A stretch of 64,000 bases of DNA from an uncultured Gardnerella sp. (GCA_947088155.1 CAMUFL010000006.1:26485-90484), one strand, 5' to 3'. Counted from the stretch's first letter, positions 37,030 to 45,983 are shown. Program-made: numbers and translations. The notes: generated by a model not told the origin, from the letters alone.

Positions 37030-37341
37030 AGTAAAAAACTCTTCTTCTGTTCATTCAATGCAACAAATATAGGTTAATAGTATCTCTTAATAAGGAATTA
37101 TTGCGAAAATGCTTGCAATCTTGCTGTTTTACAAGTGATTTTATTGTCAATATTTTTAATAAATTGTGGTTAAAACATAGCTTTTAACCACAATAAAAGA
37201 ATTTTCTAGAACAATTCTCGCAAAACATTCATAGTTGTTATTACTGCGGCATTTCCTTGTGGCTGCGAAGCTCAGGGGCAATGATGGCTCTGATTTCGGG
37301 GCTGAAATGGCTGCAGTCCAAATCGTGAAAGGATGATGAAT
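37030..37341. other. Divergent intergenic region with a 13-bp perfect hairpin
   Basis: Between the CAP-domain gene (minus) and the SSB gene (plus). A perfect stem ATTGTGGTTAAAA (37163-37175) with its complement (37182-37194) and loop CATAGC lies mid-way; no clear T-run follows in a useful direction, so an operator or structured leader is as likely as a terminator. Bases 37230-37320 are richer in GC than the surroundings, with repeated GGCT words. I recognise no riboswitch. Confidence 0.5.
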
Positions 37342-37830
37342 ATGGTACAACAACAGTCAACTGTGACTATTAGCGGATTTGTAGGCGCAGAACCAATAAG
37401 TTTTGGACGCAACGAAAATTCTCCTGCTTGTTCTCTACGAATTGCAAGCACACAATCTTATTATCGAAATGATGAGCAGCAATGGCATGAGCGTCCAACC
37501 ACATGGATGACTGTGAAGGCGTATCGAACTTTGGCTTCAAACGTTCTTAAAAGCGTGCATAAAGGTGATGCAATTGTTGTTTCTGGAAATTTGAGTACTG
37601 AAAGTTGGACAAAAGACGGCAATGATTATAATCGCATAATTTTAGAAGCGGCTACTATTGGTCACGATTTAAATCGTGGAACTACTCAATTTACAAAGCG
37701 AAACGCTGATTCCGCTAAAAATGATCATACGAAAGAAAGTAATCAAGCACAGCAGAACAATAGGGCACAACAAAATAACTCTAACGCAAGCATTTCGAAT
37801 GATGAATTTGGGGGCGAAACTGACATTTAA
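37342..37830 (+). CDS. Single-stranded DNA-binding protein (paralogue, atypical C-terminus)
   Basis: About 162 residues: an OB fold at 1-110 (TVTISGFVGAEPISFG, RPTTWMTVKAYRTLASNVLKSVHKGDAIVVSGNLSTESW) and a Gln/Asn-rich tail. The usual SSB tip (acidic, ending PF) that recruits partner proteins is missing; the protein ends DEFGGETDI. It may therefore be a secondary SSB used in DNA uptake, recombination or repair, with the replicative SSB encoded elsewhere. Three in-frame ATGs lie close together; the third at 37342 has AAAGG 9 bases upstream and is preferred. The gene stands alone with its own terminator. Confidence 0.85.
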   Translation: MVQQQSTVTISGFVGAEPISFGRNENSPACSLRIASTQSYYRNDEQQWHERPTTWMTVKAYRTLASNVLKSVHKGDAIVVSGNLSTESWTKDGNDYNRIILEAATIGHDLNRGTTQFTKRNADSAKNDHTKESNQAQQNNRAQQNNSNASISNDEFGGETDI

Positions 37831-37904
37831 GAAAAATAAATCGCAATTCTAAAAATCCACTAAACTCACACCACAGTAAAAATTAATATGAACACAATAA
37901 AATA

Positions 37905-37932
37905 GCCGCCAAGAATCAACATTCCTGGCGGC
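37905..37932. terminator. Bidirectional terminator between the SSB and zinc-ribbon genes
   Basis: GCCGCCAAGAAT (37905-37916) pairs with ATTCCTGGCGGC (37921-37932) with one mismatch, loop CAAC; AT-rich sequence follows on both sides. Confidence 0.7.
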
Positions 37933-37999
37933 AAATCTATTTATTCTCTATTTCGCAAATTAAGTATTTCCTAATTTACTGAAACTGAGATATCTACTA

Positions 38000-39304
38000 C
38001 TACTTAATCACATGTATGTCATCAGAAGAAACCGATGGCTGACCATAAGGCAAATCACCACCATGATACATAATGCCATTAGGTTTCGTTGCAATAGTAA
38101 TTCTCTTACCTTCGTATTGTTTGAAATTATTACTAGTTCCATCATTAGAGTCACTGATAAGCACAGCTACTTTATTAGCGAAAGTAATAGTTGGTCTTAA
38201 AGCACAATCCATAAAACCATTAGCCACTGTAACTGAAGATGGATTATCTAGCAAAAGAACAGTAAAGCGTGCATTATCATCATAAGTGTCTGGGAAGCCA
38301 GTAGTATCATCCTTATCAGCGCCAGGTAAGTTCTTAGCTTCTTCCTTACTTAAGGTCTTTATTGTTCCAGTGTAGACTTGGTAACCCTTTTCAATCCAAT
38401 TCTGAACATTCTTATTATGCTCACGCACTTTTTGTGAATTCTCTTCATTATTCACTAATGCGTCAACGCCTCTCATGTCTGAAATTGAAATAAACGACGG
38501 CATTACTACTCTTGATAATTCATCAGTTCCTTGAACAACACCATCGCTTCCTAACGGATGCTCAACAGTTTCAGAACTAGTTGTGAATTTATGATGTTTA
38601 TTTAGGCGATATATTGTTTTTGTCCAAGGCATATCTCCATCACTTGTAGCATCGGAACCAAATGGAGCAAGTGTAACTATTCCATCATGATTCTTGTTAA
38701 AATACAAAGTTGCATATGAATCGCTACTAGTGGTCAAATCTTCAGATTTTATAAGCTTTTTACCATCGTAAGAAGCAACACGAACGCCATATGTAGCGTC
38801 TATCATTCTAGTAGTATCAGCGCTGCGCGAAGACGCAATCACTAAATCTGGGATAGAGTCTTTGTTTATATCCCATAGCGTGTAGTAATACTTCATGTCA
38901 CTACTGTCGGAAGATTTGGTTTCGCTAAAATCTTTTAGAACTTTTTTATATTGTTTTCCAGCCTCACTAATTACGTTATTATGAGACCCATCAGCACTAT
39001 TTACTCTTTTATTTAGATTCAAAAAACAAACTATTCCAGCAATTACCACAACTAATGCAACTACTGCCGAAATAATAATTGTTAATTTTGAATACTTACT
39101 TTTCTTATTCTTAAGCGCGTCTACAGGCTGCTCATAAACCTGAGTATACAGTTGCTGTTCTGATTGGTTATAAACTGCTTGCTGCGGATTATTTATTTGT
39201 TCTGCAGAAGTTTGCGAACCAATAGAAGAATCAATCCTCGCTCCACACTCATTACAAAATTGCTGATCATCACTAATTTGTGATCCACATTTTTCACAAA
39301 ACAT
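38000..39304 (-). CDS. Zinc-ribbon membrane protein of unknown function
   Basis: A 434-residue protein beginning with a zinc ribbon (CEKCGS at 3-8 and CNECGA at 17-22), then a Gln/Asn-rich region, one transmembrane helix (about 74-95) and a polar domain of some 330 residues predicted to lie outside. That domain contains KYYYTLWDINKDSIPDLVIASS, which resembles FG-GAP/EF-hand-like repeats of surface proteins (DxNxDxxxDL), and Asp/Ser-rich stretches. The combination of cytoplasmic zinc ribbon and extracellular domain occurs in many actinobacterial and firmicute proteins without known role. I do not assign a function. Confidence 0.75.
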   Translation of the reverse strand: MFCEKCGSQISDDQQFCNECGARIDSSIGSQTSAEQINNPQQAVYNQSEQQLYTQVYEQPVDALKNKKSKYSKLTIIISAVVALVVVIAGIVCFLNLNKRVNSADGSHNNVISEAGKQYKKVLKDFSETKSSDSSDMKYYYTLWDINKDSIPDLVIASSRSADTTRMIDATYGVRVASYDGKKLIKSEDLTTSSDSYATLYFNKNHDGIVTLAPFGSDATSDGDMPWTKTIYRLNKHHKFTTSSETVEHPLGSDGVVQGTDELSRVVMPSFISISDMRGVDALVNNEENSQKVREHNKNVQNWIEKGYQVYTGTIKTLSKEEAKNLPGADKDDTTGFPDTYDDNARFTVLLLDNPSSVTVANGFMDCALRPTITFANKVAVLISDSNDGTSNNFKQYEGKRITIATKPNGIMYHGGDLPYGQPSVSSDDIHVIK

Positions 39305-39408
39305 ATGTGTAACTTCTTCCTATTACGTATATATAAAACAAGTGGGATGCAAACGCAGAGCCCACAAGTTATTAATATTTCTCACGATTCAAAATTACGC
39401 ACCAAATT

Positions 39409-41244
39409 TTACTTATTCAAAAGTATTTTGACACGCTTTACAATGCGGCTTGCAGCTTCGTCAACTGGAACTGCTTCAACGTTTGAGCCGTTGCGATCGC
39501 GGATTTCAATCGTACCGTTGTTCACGGTATCGCGACCTGCTACAGCAATCAGCGGCACGCCAACAAGCTCAGCATCCTTAAACTTCACGCCTGGAGAAAC
39601 CTTTGGACGATCGTCGAAGATTACTTCGATTCCCTGCTTACTAAGCTCCTCAACAACCTTTTCAGCAGCATCGAAAGCAACTTGATCTTTGCCTGTTGCA
39701 ACCACGTGAACTTGAGCTGGAGCAATCGCCATAGGCCATGCGAGACCAGCGTCGTCGTGATGCGTTTCTGCCAAGCATGCGATCACGCGGCTAACGCCAA
39801 TACCGTAGCAGCCCATCCAAACTGGCACAGCTTTACCGTTTTCGTTAAGAACGCTTAAGCCCAAAGCCTTAGAATACTTTAAGCCAAGCTGGAACACCTG
39901 ACCGATTTCCACACCGCGTTCGAAGCTAAGCGGACCAGAACCATCTGGGCTCATATCGCCGTCACGAACCTGGGCTGCTTCAACAACGCCGTCAGCCTCA
40001 AAATCGCGACCGTAAACAGCGTTGTAAACGTGCTTTCCGTCTTCGTCAGCTCCTGAAATCCAGGCGCTTCCCTTTGCAACGTGAGCATCCATCAAGTAGC
40101 GAACAGGATTTTCAATACCACTACCCTCTTTGCGAGCTTGAGGACCTAATACGCTAAAACCAATGTAGCCCTTAACAAACTCAGGATGAGACTTCAAATC
40201 ATCCTCAGTTGCTTCTTCGATTTCTGCAGGAGCAAACTGAGCTTCAAGACGCTTCATATCTACCTGGCGGTCACCTGGAATACCAATAGCAACAATTTCG
40301 CGCCATGGCTCCTCATGCTCGCCACCCTCAGCATCAGCCGGGTGCTTAACAGCAATAATCAGATTCTTCAAAGTGTCGTCTGCTTGCCATTCGCGGCCAT
40401 CTTTACGCGGATGCAAATCGTTAGAAACCTTAACCAAAGCTTCAATCGTCTTAGCGTCTGGAGTTTCGAGCGCTTCTGCTGCAGGAGTTGCCGAGTAATC
40501 AACATCAGACATTTCTGGAGTGGTAAGAGCCTCAACATTCCAAGCTTTTCCGGAAGGAGCGAGAGCAAAAGTATCTTCACCAATTGGCATTGGAGCCAAG
40601 AATTCCTCAGAATCAGAACCGCCCATTGGACCGGAAACAGCGTGAACAATCACGTATTTAATGCCCAAACGGTTGAAAATTCGAGCGTAAGCAGCGCGCT
40701 CTTCAACATAAGCAGACTTCAAACCATCTTCGTCAATTGAGAACGAGTAACCATCTTGCATAATAAACTCGCGGCCGCGGATAAGACCTGCGCGAGGACG
40801 GAATTCGTCGCGATACTTCGTTTGAATCTGATACAAAGTAACAGGCAAATCCTTGTACGAAGAATACATATCCTTAACAAGGAGCGTGAAAACTTCTTCG
40901 TGCGTTGGAGCAAGAAGATAGTCAGCTTCATGACGATCCTTAAGGCGGAAAATGTTGTCGCCGTATTCTTCCCAACGGTTTGTAGCCTCATAAGGCTCAC
41001 GTGGAAGAAGCGCTGGGAAGTGGACTTCCTGCGCACCAATACCGTTGATTTCTTCGCGAATAATCGCTTGAACCTTGTTTAAAACCTTGAGTCCGAGCGG
41101 CAACCAAGTCCACACACCTGGGGCAGATTTGCGAATATAGCCTGCGCGCTGCATAAGTTTTGCGGAAGTCACGTCCGCGTCTGCAGGATCCTCGCGCAGC
41201 GTACGAAGGAACAGCTGAGACATACGAAGTACATTGGAATTCAT
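39409..41244 (-). CDS. proS: Prolyl-tRNA synthetase
   Basis: Class II synthetase charging tRNA-Pro. From the chosen start it has about 611 residues: motif 1 region, motif 2 with YRDEFRPRAGLIRGREFIMQDGYSF, an inserted editing (YbaK-like) domain in the middle, motif 3 around YGIGVSRVIACLAE, and the anticodon-binding domain at the end. This is the bacterial long form. The longer frame starts at 41280, but SNVLRMSQLFLRTLREDPADA is the family N-terminus, so the ATG at 41244 with GGAA upstream is preferred. Confidence 0.95.
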   Translation of the reverse strand: MNSNVLRMSQLFLRTLREDPADADVTSAKLMQRAGYIRKSAPGVWTWLPLGLKVLNKVQAIIREEINGIGAQEVHFPALLPREPYEATNRWEEYGDNIFRLKDRHEADYLLAPTHEEVFTLLVKDMYSSYKDLPVTLYQIQTKYRDEFRPRAGLIRGREFIMQDGYSFSIDEDGLKSAYVEERAAYARIFNRLGIKYVIVHAVSGPMGGSDSEEFLAPMPIGEDTFALAPSGKAWNVEALTTPEMSDVDYSATPAAEALETPDAKTIEALVKVSNDLHPRKDGREWQADDTLKNLIIAVKHPADAEGGEHEEPWREIVAIGIPGDRQVDMKRLEAQFAPAEIEEATEDDLKSHPEFVKGYIGFSVLGPQARKEGSGIENPVRYLMDAHVAKGSAWISGADEDGKHVYNAVYGRDFEADGVVEAAQVRDGDMSPDGSGPLSFERGVEIGQVFQLGLKYSKALGLSVLNENGKAVPVWMGCYGIGVSRVIACLAETHHDDAGLAWPMAIAPAQVHVVATGKDQVAFDAAEKVVEELSKQGIEVIFDDRPKVSPGVKFKDAELVGVPLIAVAGRDTVNNGTIEIRDRNGSNVEAVPVDEAASRIVKRVKILLNK

Positions 41245-41569
41245 GCGTTCCAATCTATTTGCGCATGAGGACATAAACACTTGTTTACACAGCTAAACAA
41301 ACAAGCCAAAGCAGCGACAAAAACCCAGTTAAAACTCCGGCAAATGTTTCCCAAATACGCAAAAACGACAACAAACGCCAGAGAAAATACACGGCAAATG
41401 TTTCAAAAAAGCACCAAAACGCTCGCGCGGGTAACGCGCTCGCTACGAAACTCGCGTTGGAAGTCCCCCGGACTTCCAACTTAAGCGAGTTTCCGCTCCG
41501 AGTTGCCTTCGCGCGCTAAATCGCAGCGCTCAGGCAGGTCGTCGCGCAAATGTTCCACAAAAAATCGCA
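41245..41569. repeat. Intergenic region with palindromic repeat copy C
   Basis: No gene in about 325 bases. GAAACTCGC (41447-41455) and GCGAGTTTC (41485-41493) enclose GTTGGAAGTCC/GGACTTCCAAC (41456-41466, 41470-41480). Then comes the family core CTCCGAGTTGCCTTCGCGCG and an end at about 41547 in GGTCGTCGCGC. The left part (41330-41410) has two copies of GGCAAATGTTTC about 60 bases apart, with a related GCAAATGTTCC after the element. Confidence 0.7.
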
Positions 41570-43027
41570 CTAAAACTCGTCATCGAAGGAAAACTCTTCA
41601 TTATCTGCGTAATTGACAGCGCCAAAAATGTCAAACTCTTGCTGATTTGCAGAATCGCCTTCAAACTTATCTGTCAAAAATACAGAAGCACCATCGCTAG
41701 CAAGCATCTCACTCGCACGTTTGGAAGCATCGCGCAAAGATCCATCTAGTAGAACGGCATCAACTGAAACGCTAAACGCGCGATCGTTAATACCTTCCAA
41801 ATAAAGACCACCCAGATTTTCCACACGAGAAAGCGCAACATATCCCATTCCAGGAGCGAAAGTTCTACGCAAATCCATTACCGCACTATCGAGCGTCATA
41901 CCTTGCGACTTATGAATCGTAATTCCCCACGCGCAACGAAGAGGCACTTGATTTACGCTAGCAAGTACAGTCTCACCGTCCGTCATTTCCCACGCAGCTG
42001 GCTTAAGAGTGACAATATTTCCGTTTTCAAACTCAACAATCGGCCAGCCACCTTTAGATTCAGGCACAAAACGCAACACACGTCCAACAGAGCCGTTTAC
42101 ATACTGCTTTTCTTGGTCATTACGCAATGCCATCACAGCAGCTCCGACCTTCAAAACTAAACGCTCCGGAGCAAGCATATTCTTCTTTAAGCGTTCAACA
42201 AGATTTTTAGGTCCTGCTTCCGTTGCAACGAATTCGTGAGGCTCAGCATTAATTTCCGCAAGCTGCATATTATTTAAACCATCTGCTTGCGCGTTCGTTG
42301 GGAAAAGATGTACTGCAACTTCGTCATCTTGAGGATATTCGCCAAGACGGCTGGCCAACACTTGCTTATCGTCGTCACTTACTAGACCGCTACGAATATC
42401 TGTTAAAACATCAAGTAACTTACCGTCGTCTTGACGATGTTGCTCAGTTAAATAGCACACAACAGGTTTCAAAGCATCCCAGGCGAAAGATTCCGTAATA
42501 TAGCCTTCCGGATTTTTTCCAGCTGCAGCATACTTTTCGCGCGACGAAATAAACTCCGGGCTCGGCTCGAACACGTCACGATTTCGCATAGAAGTGCTAA
42601 CAGGAGGCAGCTGGAAGAAGTCGCCCGAAATAACTACTTGAAGCCCGCCGAAAGGAGCGGGATTTTTGCGCACTTTACGGCATACTTCGTCAACCATGTC
42701 GAAAAGCCACGCGTGTATCATTGAAACTTCGTCCAGCACGAGCACATCCGTGGCTTTTATGCGCTTTCCTCGCCTAGCTCTAATGGTTTTAAGAAGCGTA
42801 TCCGTAAGTGCGTTTGCAACTCCAACTCCACTCCAAGAGTGAATGGTTTGACCGTTTAAATGAGTTGCTGCGATTCCGGTAGAAGCCGTTACAGCCACGC
42901 TTAAACCGTTCTTTCGCATTTCGCGAATAGCTTCGTTTAATACGTAGGTTTTACCTGCACCCGGAGCGCCGGTAATGAACGCGCTTGCACCAGCGTTGAT
43001 TATGGTTAGAGCTTCGGATTGCTTCAT
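41570..43027 (-). CDS. PIF1-like SF1B DNA helicase
   Basis: A 485-residue ATP-dependent helicase. Walker A GAPGAGKT (20-27), TASTGIAATHLNGQTIHSW (motif Ia of the PIF1/RecD group), Walker B VLVLDEVSM, motif III ISGDFFQLPPV, TEQHRQ, and the C-terminal KSQGMTLDSAVMDL and GYVALSRVENL. These match PIF1 rather than RecD2. Such enzymes unwind G-quadruplexes and R-loops in eukaryotes and in the few bacterial examples studied. The C-terminal 60 residues are acidic. It is 57 bases downstream of orn, suggesting co-transcription. Confidence 0.88.
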   Translation of the reverse strand: MKQSEALTIINAGASAFITGAPGAGKTYVLNEAIREMRKNGLSVAVTASTGIAATHLNGQTIHSWSGVGVANALTDTLLKTIRARRGKRIKATDVLVLDEVSMIHAWLFDMVDEVCRKVRKNPAPFGGLQVVISGDFFQLPPVSTSMRNRDVFEPSPEFISSREKYAAAGKNPEGYITESFAWDALKPVVCYLTEQHRQDDGKLLDVLTDIRSGLVSDDDKQVLASRLGEYPQDDEVAVHLFPTNAQADGLNNMQLAEINAEPHEFVATEAGPKNLVERLKKNMLAPERLVLKVGAAVMALRNDQEKQYVNGSVGRVLRFVPESKGGWPIVEFENGNIVTLKPAAWEMTDGETVLASVNQVPLRCAWGITIHKSQGMTLDSAVMDLRRTFAPGMGYVALSRVENLGGLYLEGINDRAFSVSVDAVLLDGSLRDASKRASEMLASDGASVFLTDKFEGDSANQQEFDIFGAVNYADNEEFSFDDEF

Positions 43028-43084
43028 TGGCAGTACCTTTTATTGCGTTTAGTAGTCGCGCTTTATTTAATAGTAGCGTTGTAT

Positions 43085-43792
43085 TTAGTAGTCGCGCTTT
43101 TCTGCAGAATTTACGTCTTCTAGCGCCTCTCCGCGGCGTTCGTAGTCACGAAGCAAGCTCGTGCTTTCAATGTGCTGTGCGCCAGCTTTTGCTTGAGACT
43201 CACTTGGGCCTGGAGCTGGAACGAACATCATATCGCGGTAGTAACGAAGCTCGTCAATCGACTCAATAATATCCGCGAGCGCACGGTGACCGCCATGTTT
43301 TGCCGGCTTATTGCGGTAAACGTCCGGGTAAAGCCTGCGCGAAATTTCCTTCAACGTGCTTACGTCTATTACACGATAGTGCAGATTTGCCATTAAATCT
43401 GGCATGTAACGGTCGAGGAACTTTTTGTCGGAACCGACGGAGTTTCCAGCAAGATGAGCTTTTCCGCGAGCCGGCAGGAAGCGCTTTACGTATTCAACTA
43501 CCTGCTTTTGTGCTTCTTCCAAAGGCAAACCATTCTTATTCCACTCGTCAACAAGTCCGGAAGAAGTGTGCATATTGCGCACAAAATCGTTCATATGAGC
43601 CACAGCAGCTTCGCTTGGCTTAATCACTAAATCAATGCCGTCGTCCAAAACTTTCAGATTAAAGTCGGTTGGAACTACAGATACTTCGCATAATTCGTCG
43701 TGGAAAATATCGAGTCCCGTCATCTCGCAATCAATCCAAATTAAGCGCGACTCTTCCGGCGTAAACGTAAGATCTTCCTTAGCTTCAGCCAT
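43085..43792 (-). CDS. orn: Oligoribonuclease (DEDDh 3'-5' exonuclease)
   Basis: Degrades 2-5-nt RNA, including pGpG. About 235 residues, starting the exonuclease fold with LIWIDCEMTGLD (catalytic Asp and Glu), then LAGNSVGSDKKFLDRYMPDL and HRALADIIESIDELRYY (catalytic His and Asp). The C-terminus is about 30 residues longer than E. coli Orn and polar. It is upstream of the helicase gene on the same strand. Confidence 0.94.
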   Translation of the reverse strand: MAEAKEDLTFTPEESRLIWIDCEMTGLDIFHDELCEVSVVPTDFNLKVLDDGIDLVIKPSEAAVAHMNDFVRNMHTSSGLVDEWNKNGLPLEEAQKQVVEYVKRFLPARGKAHLAGNSVGSDKKFLDRYMPDLMANLHYRVIDVSTLKEISRRLYPDVYRNKPAKHGGHRALADIIESIDELRYYRDMMFVPAPGPSESQAKAGAQHIESTSLLRDYERRGEALEDVNSAEKRDY

Positions 43793-43879
43793 TTTCGTTC
43801 CTTTCCTAATATTTTTTCGAACCCATCAGCCTACATCTTCCCACCGACTACTTTGAATTGAGTTGTACGAAATACTGAT

Positions 43880-44197
43880 TTAAGCATCTAATAAATCCTG
43901 CATAAGTTCATCTGTGTTATTAAATGATTTTCCCTCATGGGCTTCAGCTTGACGACGAGCTTCGTCAGAAAGATCAACTGGTTCAGAGACTTTGCCAATA
44001 TTAAAATTGCGAATTGCTTCATCCATACTTTTAAGAGTTCTAGAAGATATACTCTTTGGAATAGTAAGCTCACGAGGCTCTAATAAAATACAACCATTAT
44101 CGCATTCTTTAACATTGTAATAAGGATATTTAGCCCCACGCAGAGTTACACGCTTTTTACTATCAAGACGCACATCATAATCTTTTACTACTTTCAC
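43880..44197 (-). CDS. Small antitoxin-like protein, probably autoregulated
   Basis: A 105-residue protein that I do not assign firmly. The N-terminal half (YDVRLDSKKRVTLRG, then YYNVKECDNGCILLEPREL) looks like a short beta-hairpin DNA-binding fold of the AbrB/antitoxin kind; the C-terminal half is acidic and helical (SMDEAIRNFNIGKVSEPVDL), as in antitoxins that wrap a toxin. The start is a GTG with GAGGTGATTTT before it. A near-perfect promoter and an 18-bp palindrome over the transcription start lie directly upstream, which fits autorepression. No toxin gene adjoins it: orn follows 87 bases downstream and guaB precedes it. Confidence 0.6.
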   Translation of the reverse strand: MKVVKDYDVRLDSKKRVTLRGAKYPYYNVKECDNGCILLEPRELTIPKSISSRTLKSMDEAIRNFNIGKVSEPVDLSDEARRQAEAHEGKSFNNTDELMQDLLDA

Positions 44198-44213
44198 AAA
44201 ATCACCTCATTTT

Positions 44214-44231
44214 TAGTGGGATATCCCACTA
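44214..44231. promoter_or_regulatory. 18-bp perfect palindrome, candidate operator
   Basis: TAGTGGGATATCCCACTA is a perfect palindrome lying between the -10 box and the ribosome site of the antitoxin-like gene, where bound protein would block transcription initiation. Confidence 0.7.
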
Positions 44232-44261
44232 ACTATATAATAATTTTATCCGTCTTGTCAA
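44232..44261 (-). promoter_or_regulatory. Promoter of the antitoxin-like gene
   Basis: TTGACA (44256-44261 on the minus strand) and TATAGT (44232-44237) with 18 bases between them, or TATATA (44234-44239) with 16. Confidence 0.7.
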
Positions 44262-44263
44262 AA

Positions 44264-44320
44264 CAAAAAAACGACGAAAAGCAGGCAAGTTGTGAGTAAC
44301 TTGCGTAACTTTTCGCCGTT
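44264..44320 (-). terminator. guaB terminator
   Basis: AACGACGAAAAG (44270-44281) pairs with CTTTTCGCCGTT (44309-44320), with an inner GCAAGTT/AACTTGC stem; a run of seven T follows on the minus strand. Confidence 0.85.
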
Positions 44321-44386
44321 TAAAATAGTTGTGATTTATACGCGATTTATACGCGATTTAATCGCGCAACTTACGCACCACGCGAC

Positions 44387-45931
44387 TTAGTTGTGGAAAC
44401 CGCTGTAGTTTGGTGCTTCTGCAGTCATCACAATATCGTGAGGATGAGATTCACGAAGACCTGCATCAGTAATACGAATAAAGCGTCCGCGCTCTTGCAT
44501 TTCCTTAATATTGTGAGCACCAACGTAGAACATGGACTGATGCAAGCCGCCAAGCAATTGGTAAAGCACAGCGTTAAGTGGACCGCGATATGGAACTTCG
44601 CCTTCAACGCCTTCTGGAACCACCTTGTCGGAGCTGGTAACGTCTGCCTGGAAGTAACGATCCTTCGAATAAGACTTCTTACCGCGAGGAGCCATTGCGC
44701 CAAGCGAACCCATGCCGCGGTAAAGCTTGTACTGCTTGCCGTGAAGAAGAACCTTCTCACCAGGAGCTTCCTCACATCCAGCCAAAGTGCCGCCGAGCAT
44801 AACGGTGTCCGCACCTGCAACCAAAGCTTTAGCAATATCGCCGGAATAGTGAATGCCGCCGTCTGCAATGCATGGAATACCAGCAGCCTTGCAAGCCTGA
44901 GCAGCGTCGTAAACTGCAGTAAGTTGAGGTACACCAACGCCTGCAACAACACGCGTAGTGCAAATAGAACCTGGGCCAACGCCAACCTTTACAGCATCAA
45001 CACCAGCGTCAATCATAGCCTGTGCGCCTTGGCGAGTTGCAATATTTCCGCCAATAATTTGCACACCGTCGAAAGCCTTATCTGCCTTAATGCGACGAAT
45101 CATGTCGAGAGCCAAGCGAGCCTCGCCGTTTGCGGTATCGACCACAAGCACGTCAACTCCAGCTTCCATAAGAGCGCACGCACGCTGCCAAGCATCACCA
45201 AGGAAGCCAATGCCAGCAGCAACGCGCAAGCGGCCCTGATCATCCTTAGTAGCATCCGGATACTGTTCAGTCTTCACAAAGTCCTTAACAGTAATCAAGC
45301 CTGTAAGCTTACCTTCAGCATCAACCAAAGGCAACTTTTCAATCTTGTTATCCGCAAGCAAGCGGTGAGCATCTTCCTTAGAAATATCGGAAGGACCAGT
45401 GACGAGATTTTCGCGCGTCATCACGTCCTTAACTTTCAAGCGATCGTAATCTTCGGAAGCAATAAAACGCATGTCACGGTTGGTAATAATACCAACTAAA
45501 TGATTTTCGCTATCCACTACCGGAAGACCAGAAATATGGAAACGCCCGCACAATTTATCTAAATCGGCGAGCGTAGCATCTGGGTGAACAGTAAGCGGGT
45601 CGGTAATCATACCGGATTCACTGCGCTTAACAATATCAACCTGCGCAGCTTGATCATCAATAGAAAGATTGCGGTGAAGTACTCCAATACCACCGTTACG
45701 CGCCATGGCAATAGCCATATCGGACTCGGTAACAGTATCCATAGCTGCCGAAATAGTCGGCACTTTCATGGTAATTTCGCGAGTCAGACGAGTGGAAGTA
45801 TCCACTTCGGACGGAATAACATCAGTTTCGTTTGGAAGCAAAAGGACATCGTCATAAGCGAGACCGAGCTTCTCGAAAATTGGTGGAACAGGAGCATACA
45901 CGGATTTCGTGTTAATATCAGTTGTAGCCAT
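44387..45931 (-). CDS. guaB: IMP dehydrogenase
   Basis: Oxidises IMP to XMP, the committed step to GMP. A 514-residue TIM barrel with an inserted CBS-domain pair (about 110-230). The active-site loop GPGSICTTRVVAGVGVPQ carries the catalytic Cys; IADGGIHYSGDIAKAL, GMGSLGAM and the flap-region ending DVTSSDKVVPEGVEGEVPYRG are all present. It is monocistronic with a strong terminator, and 52 bases downstream of the glycosyltransferase gene. Confidence 0.96.
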   Translation of the reverse strand: MATTDINTKSVYAPVPPIFEKLGLAYDDVLLLPNETDVIPSEVDTSTRLTREITMKVPTISAAMDTVTESDMAIAMARNGGIGVLHRNLSIDDQAAQVDIVKRSESGMITDPLTVHPDATLADLDKLCGRFHISGLPVVDSENHLVGIITNRDMRFIASEDYDRLKVKDVMTRENLVTGPSDISKEDAHRLLADNKIEKLPLVDAEGKLTGLITVKDFVKTEQYPDATKDDQGRLRVAAGIGFLGDAWQRACALMEAGVDVLVVDTANGEARLALDMIRRIKADKAFDGVQIIGGNIATRQGAQAMIDAGVDAVKVGVGPGSICTTRVVAGVGVPQLTAVYDAAQACKAAGIPCIADGGIHYSGDIAKALVAGADTVMLGGTLAGCEEAPGEKVLLHGKQYKLYRGMGSLGAMAPRGKKSYSKDRYFQADVTSSDKVVPEGVEGEVPYRGPLNAVLYQLLGGLHQSMFYVGAHNIKEMQERGRFIRITDAGLRESHPHDIVMTAEAPNYSGFHN

Positions 45932-45983
45932 AGGGTTACTATACGTTTTTGCTATGACGTTTGCCGAAACTCCGAACGAAACG

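Noticed and set aside
37205..37341. Riboswitch before the SSB gene
   Set aside because: GC-richer leader with repeated GGCT words, but no match to a riboswitch consensus I can recall, and an SSB gene is not a usual target.
41330..41560. Possible CRISPR-like spacing of GGCAAATGTTTC words
   Set aside because: Only two or three short copies with unequal spacing, no cas genes and no full repeat units.
44393..45499. A 368-codon frame on the plus strand opposite guaB
   Set aside because: Pure antisense shadow of a well-conserved gene; residue make-up (Ser, Asn, His, Cys-rich) is typical of shadow frames.
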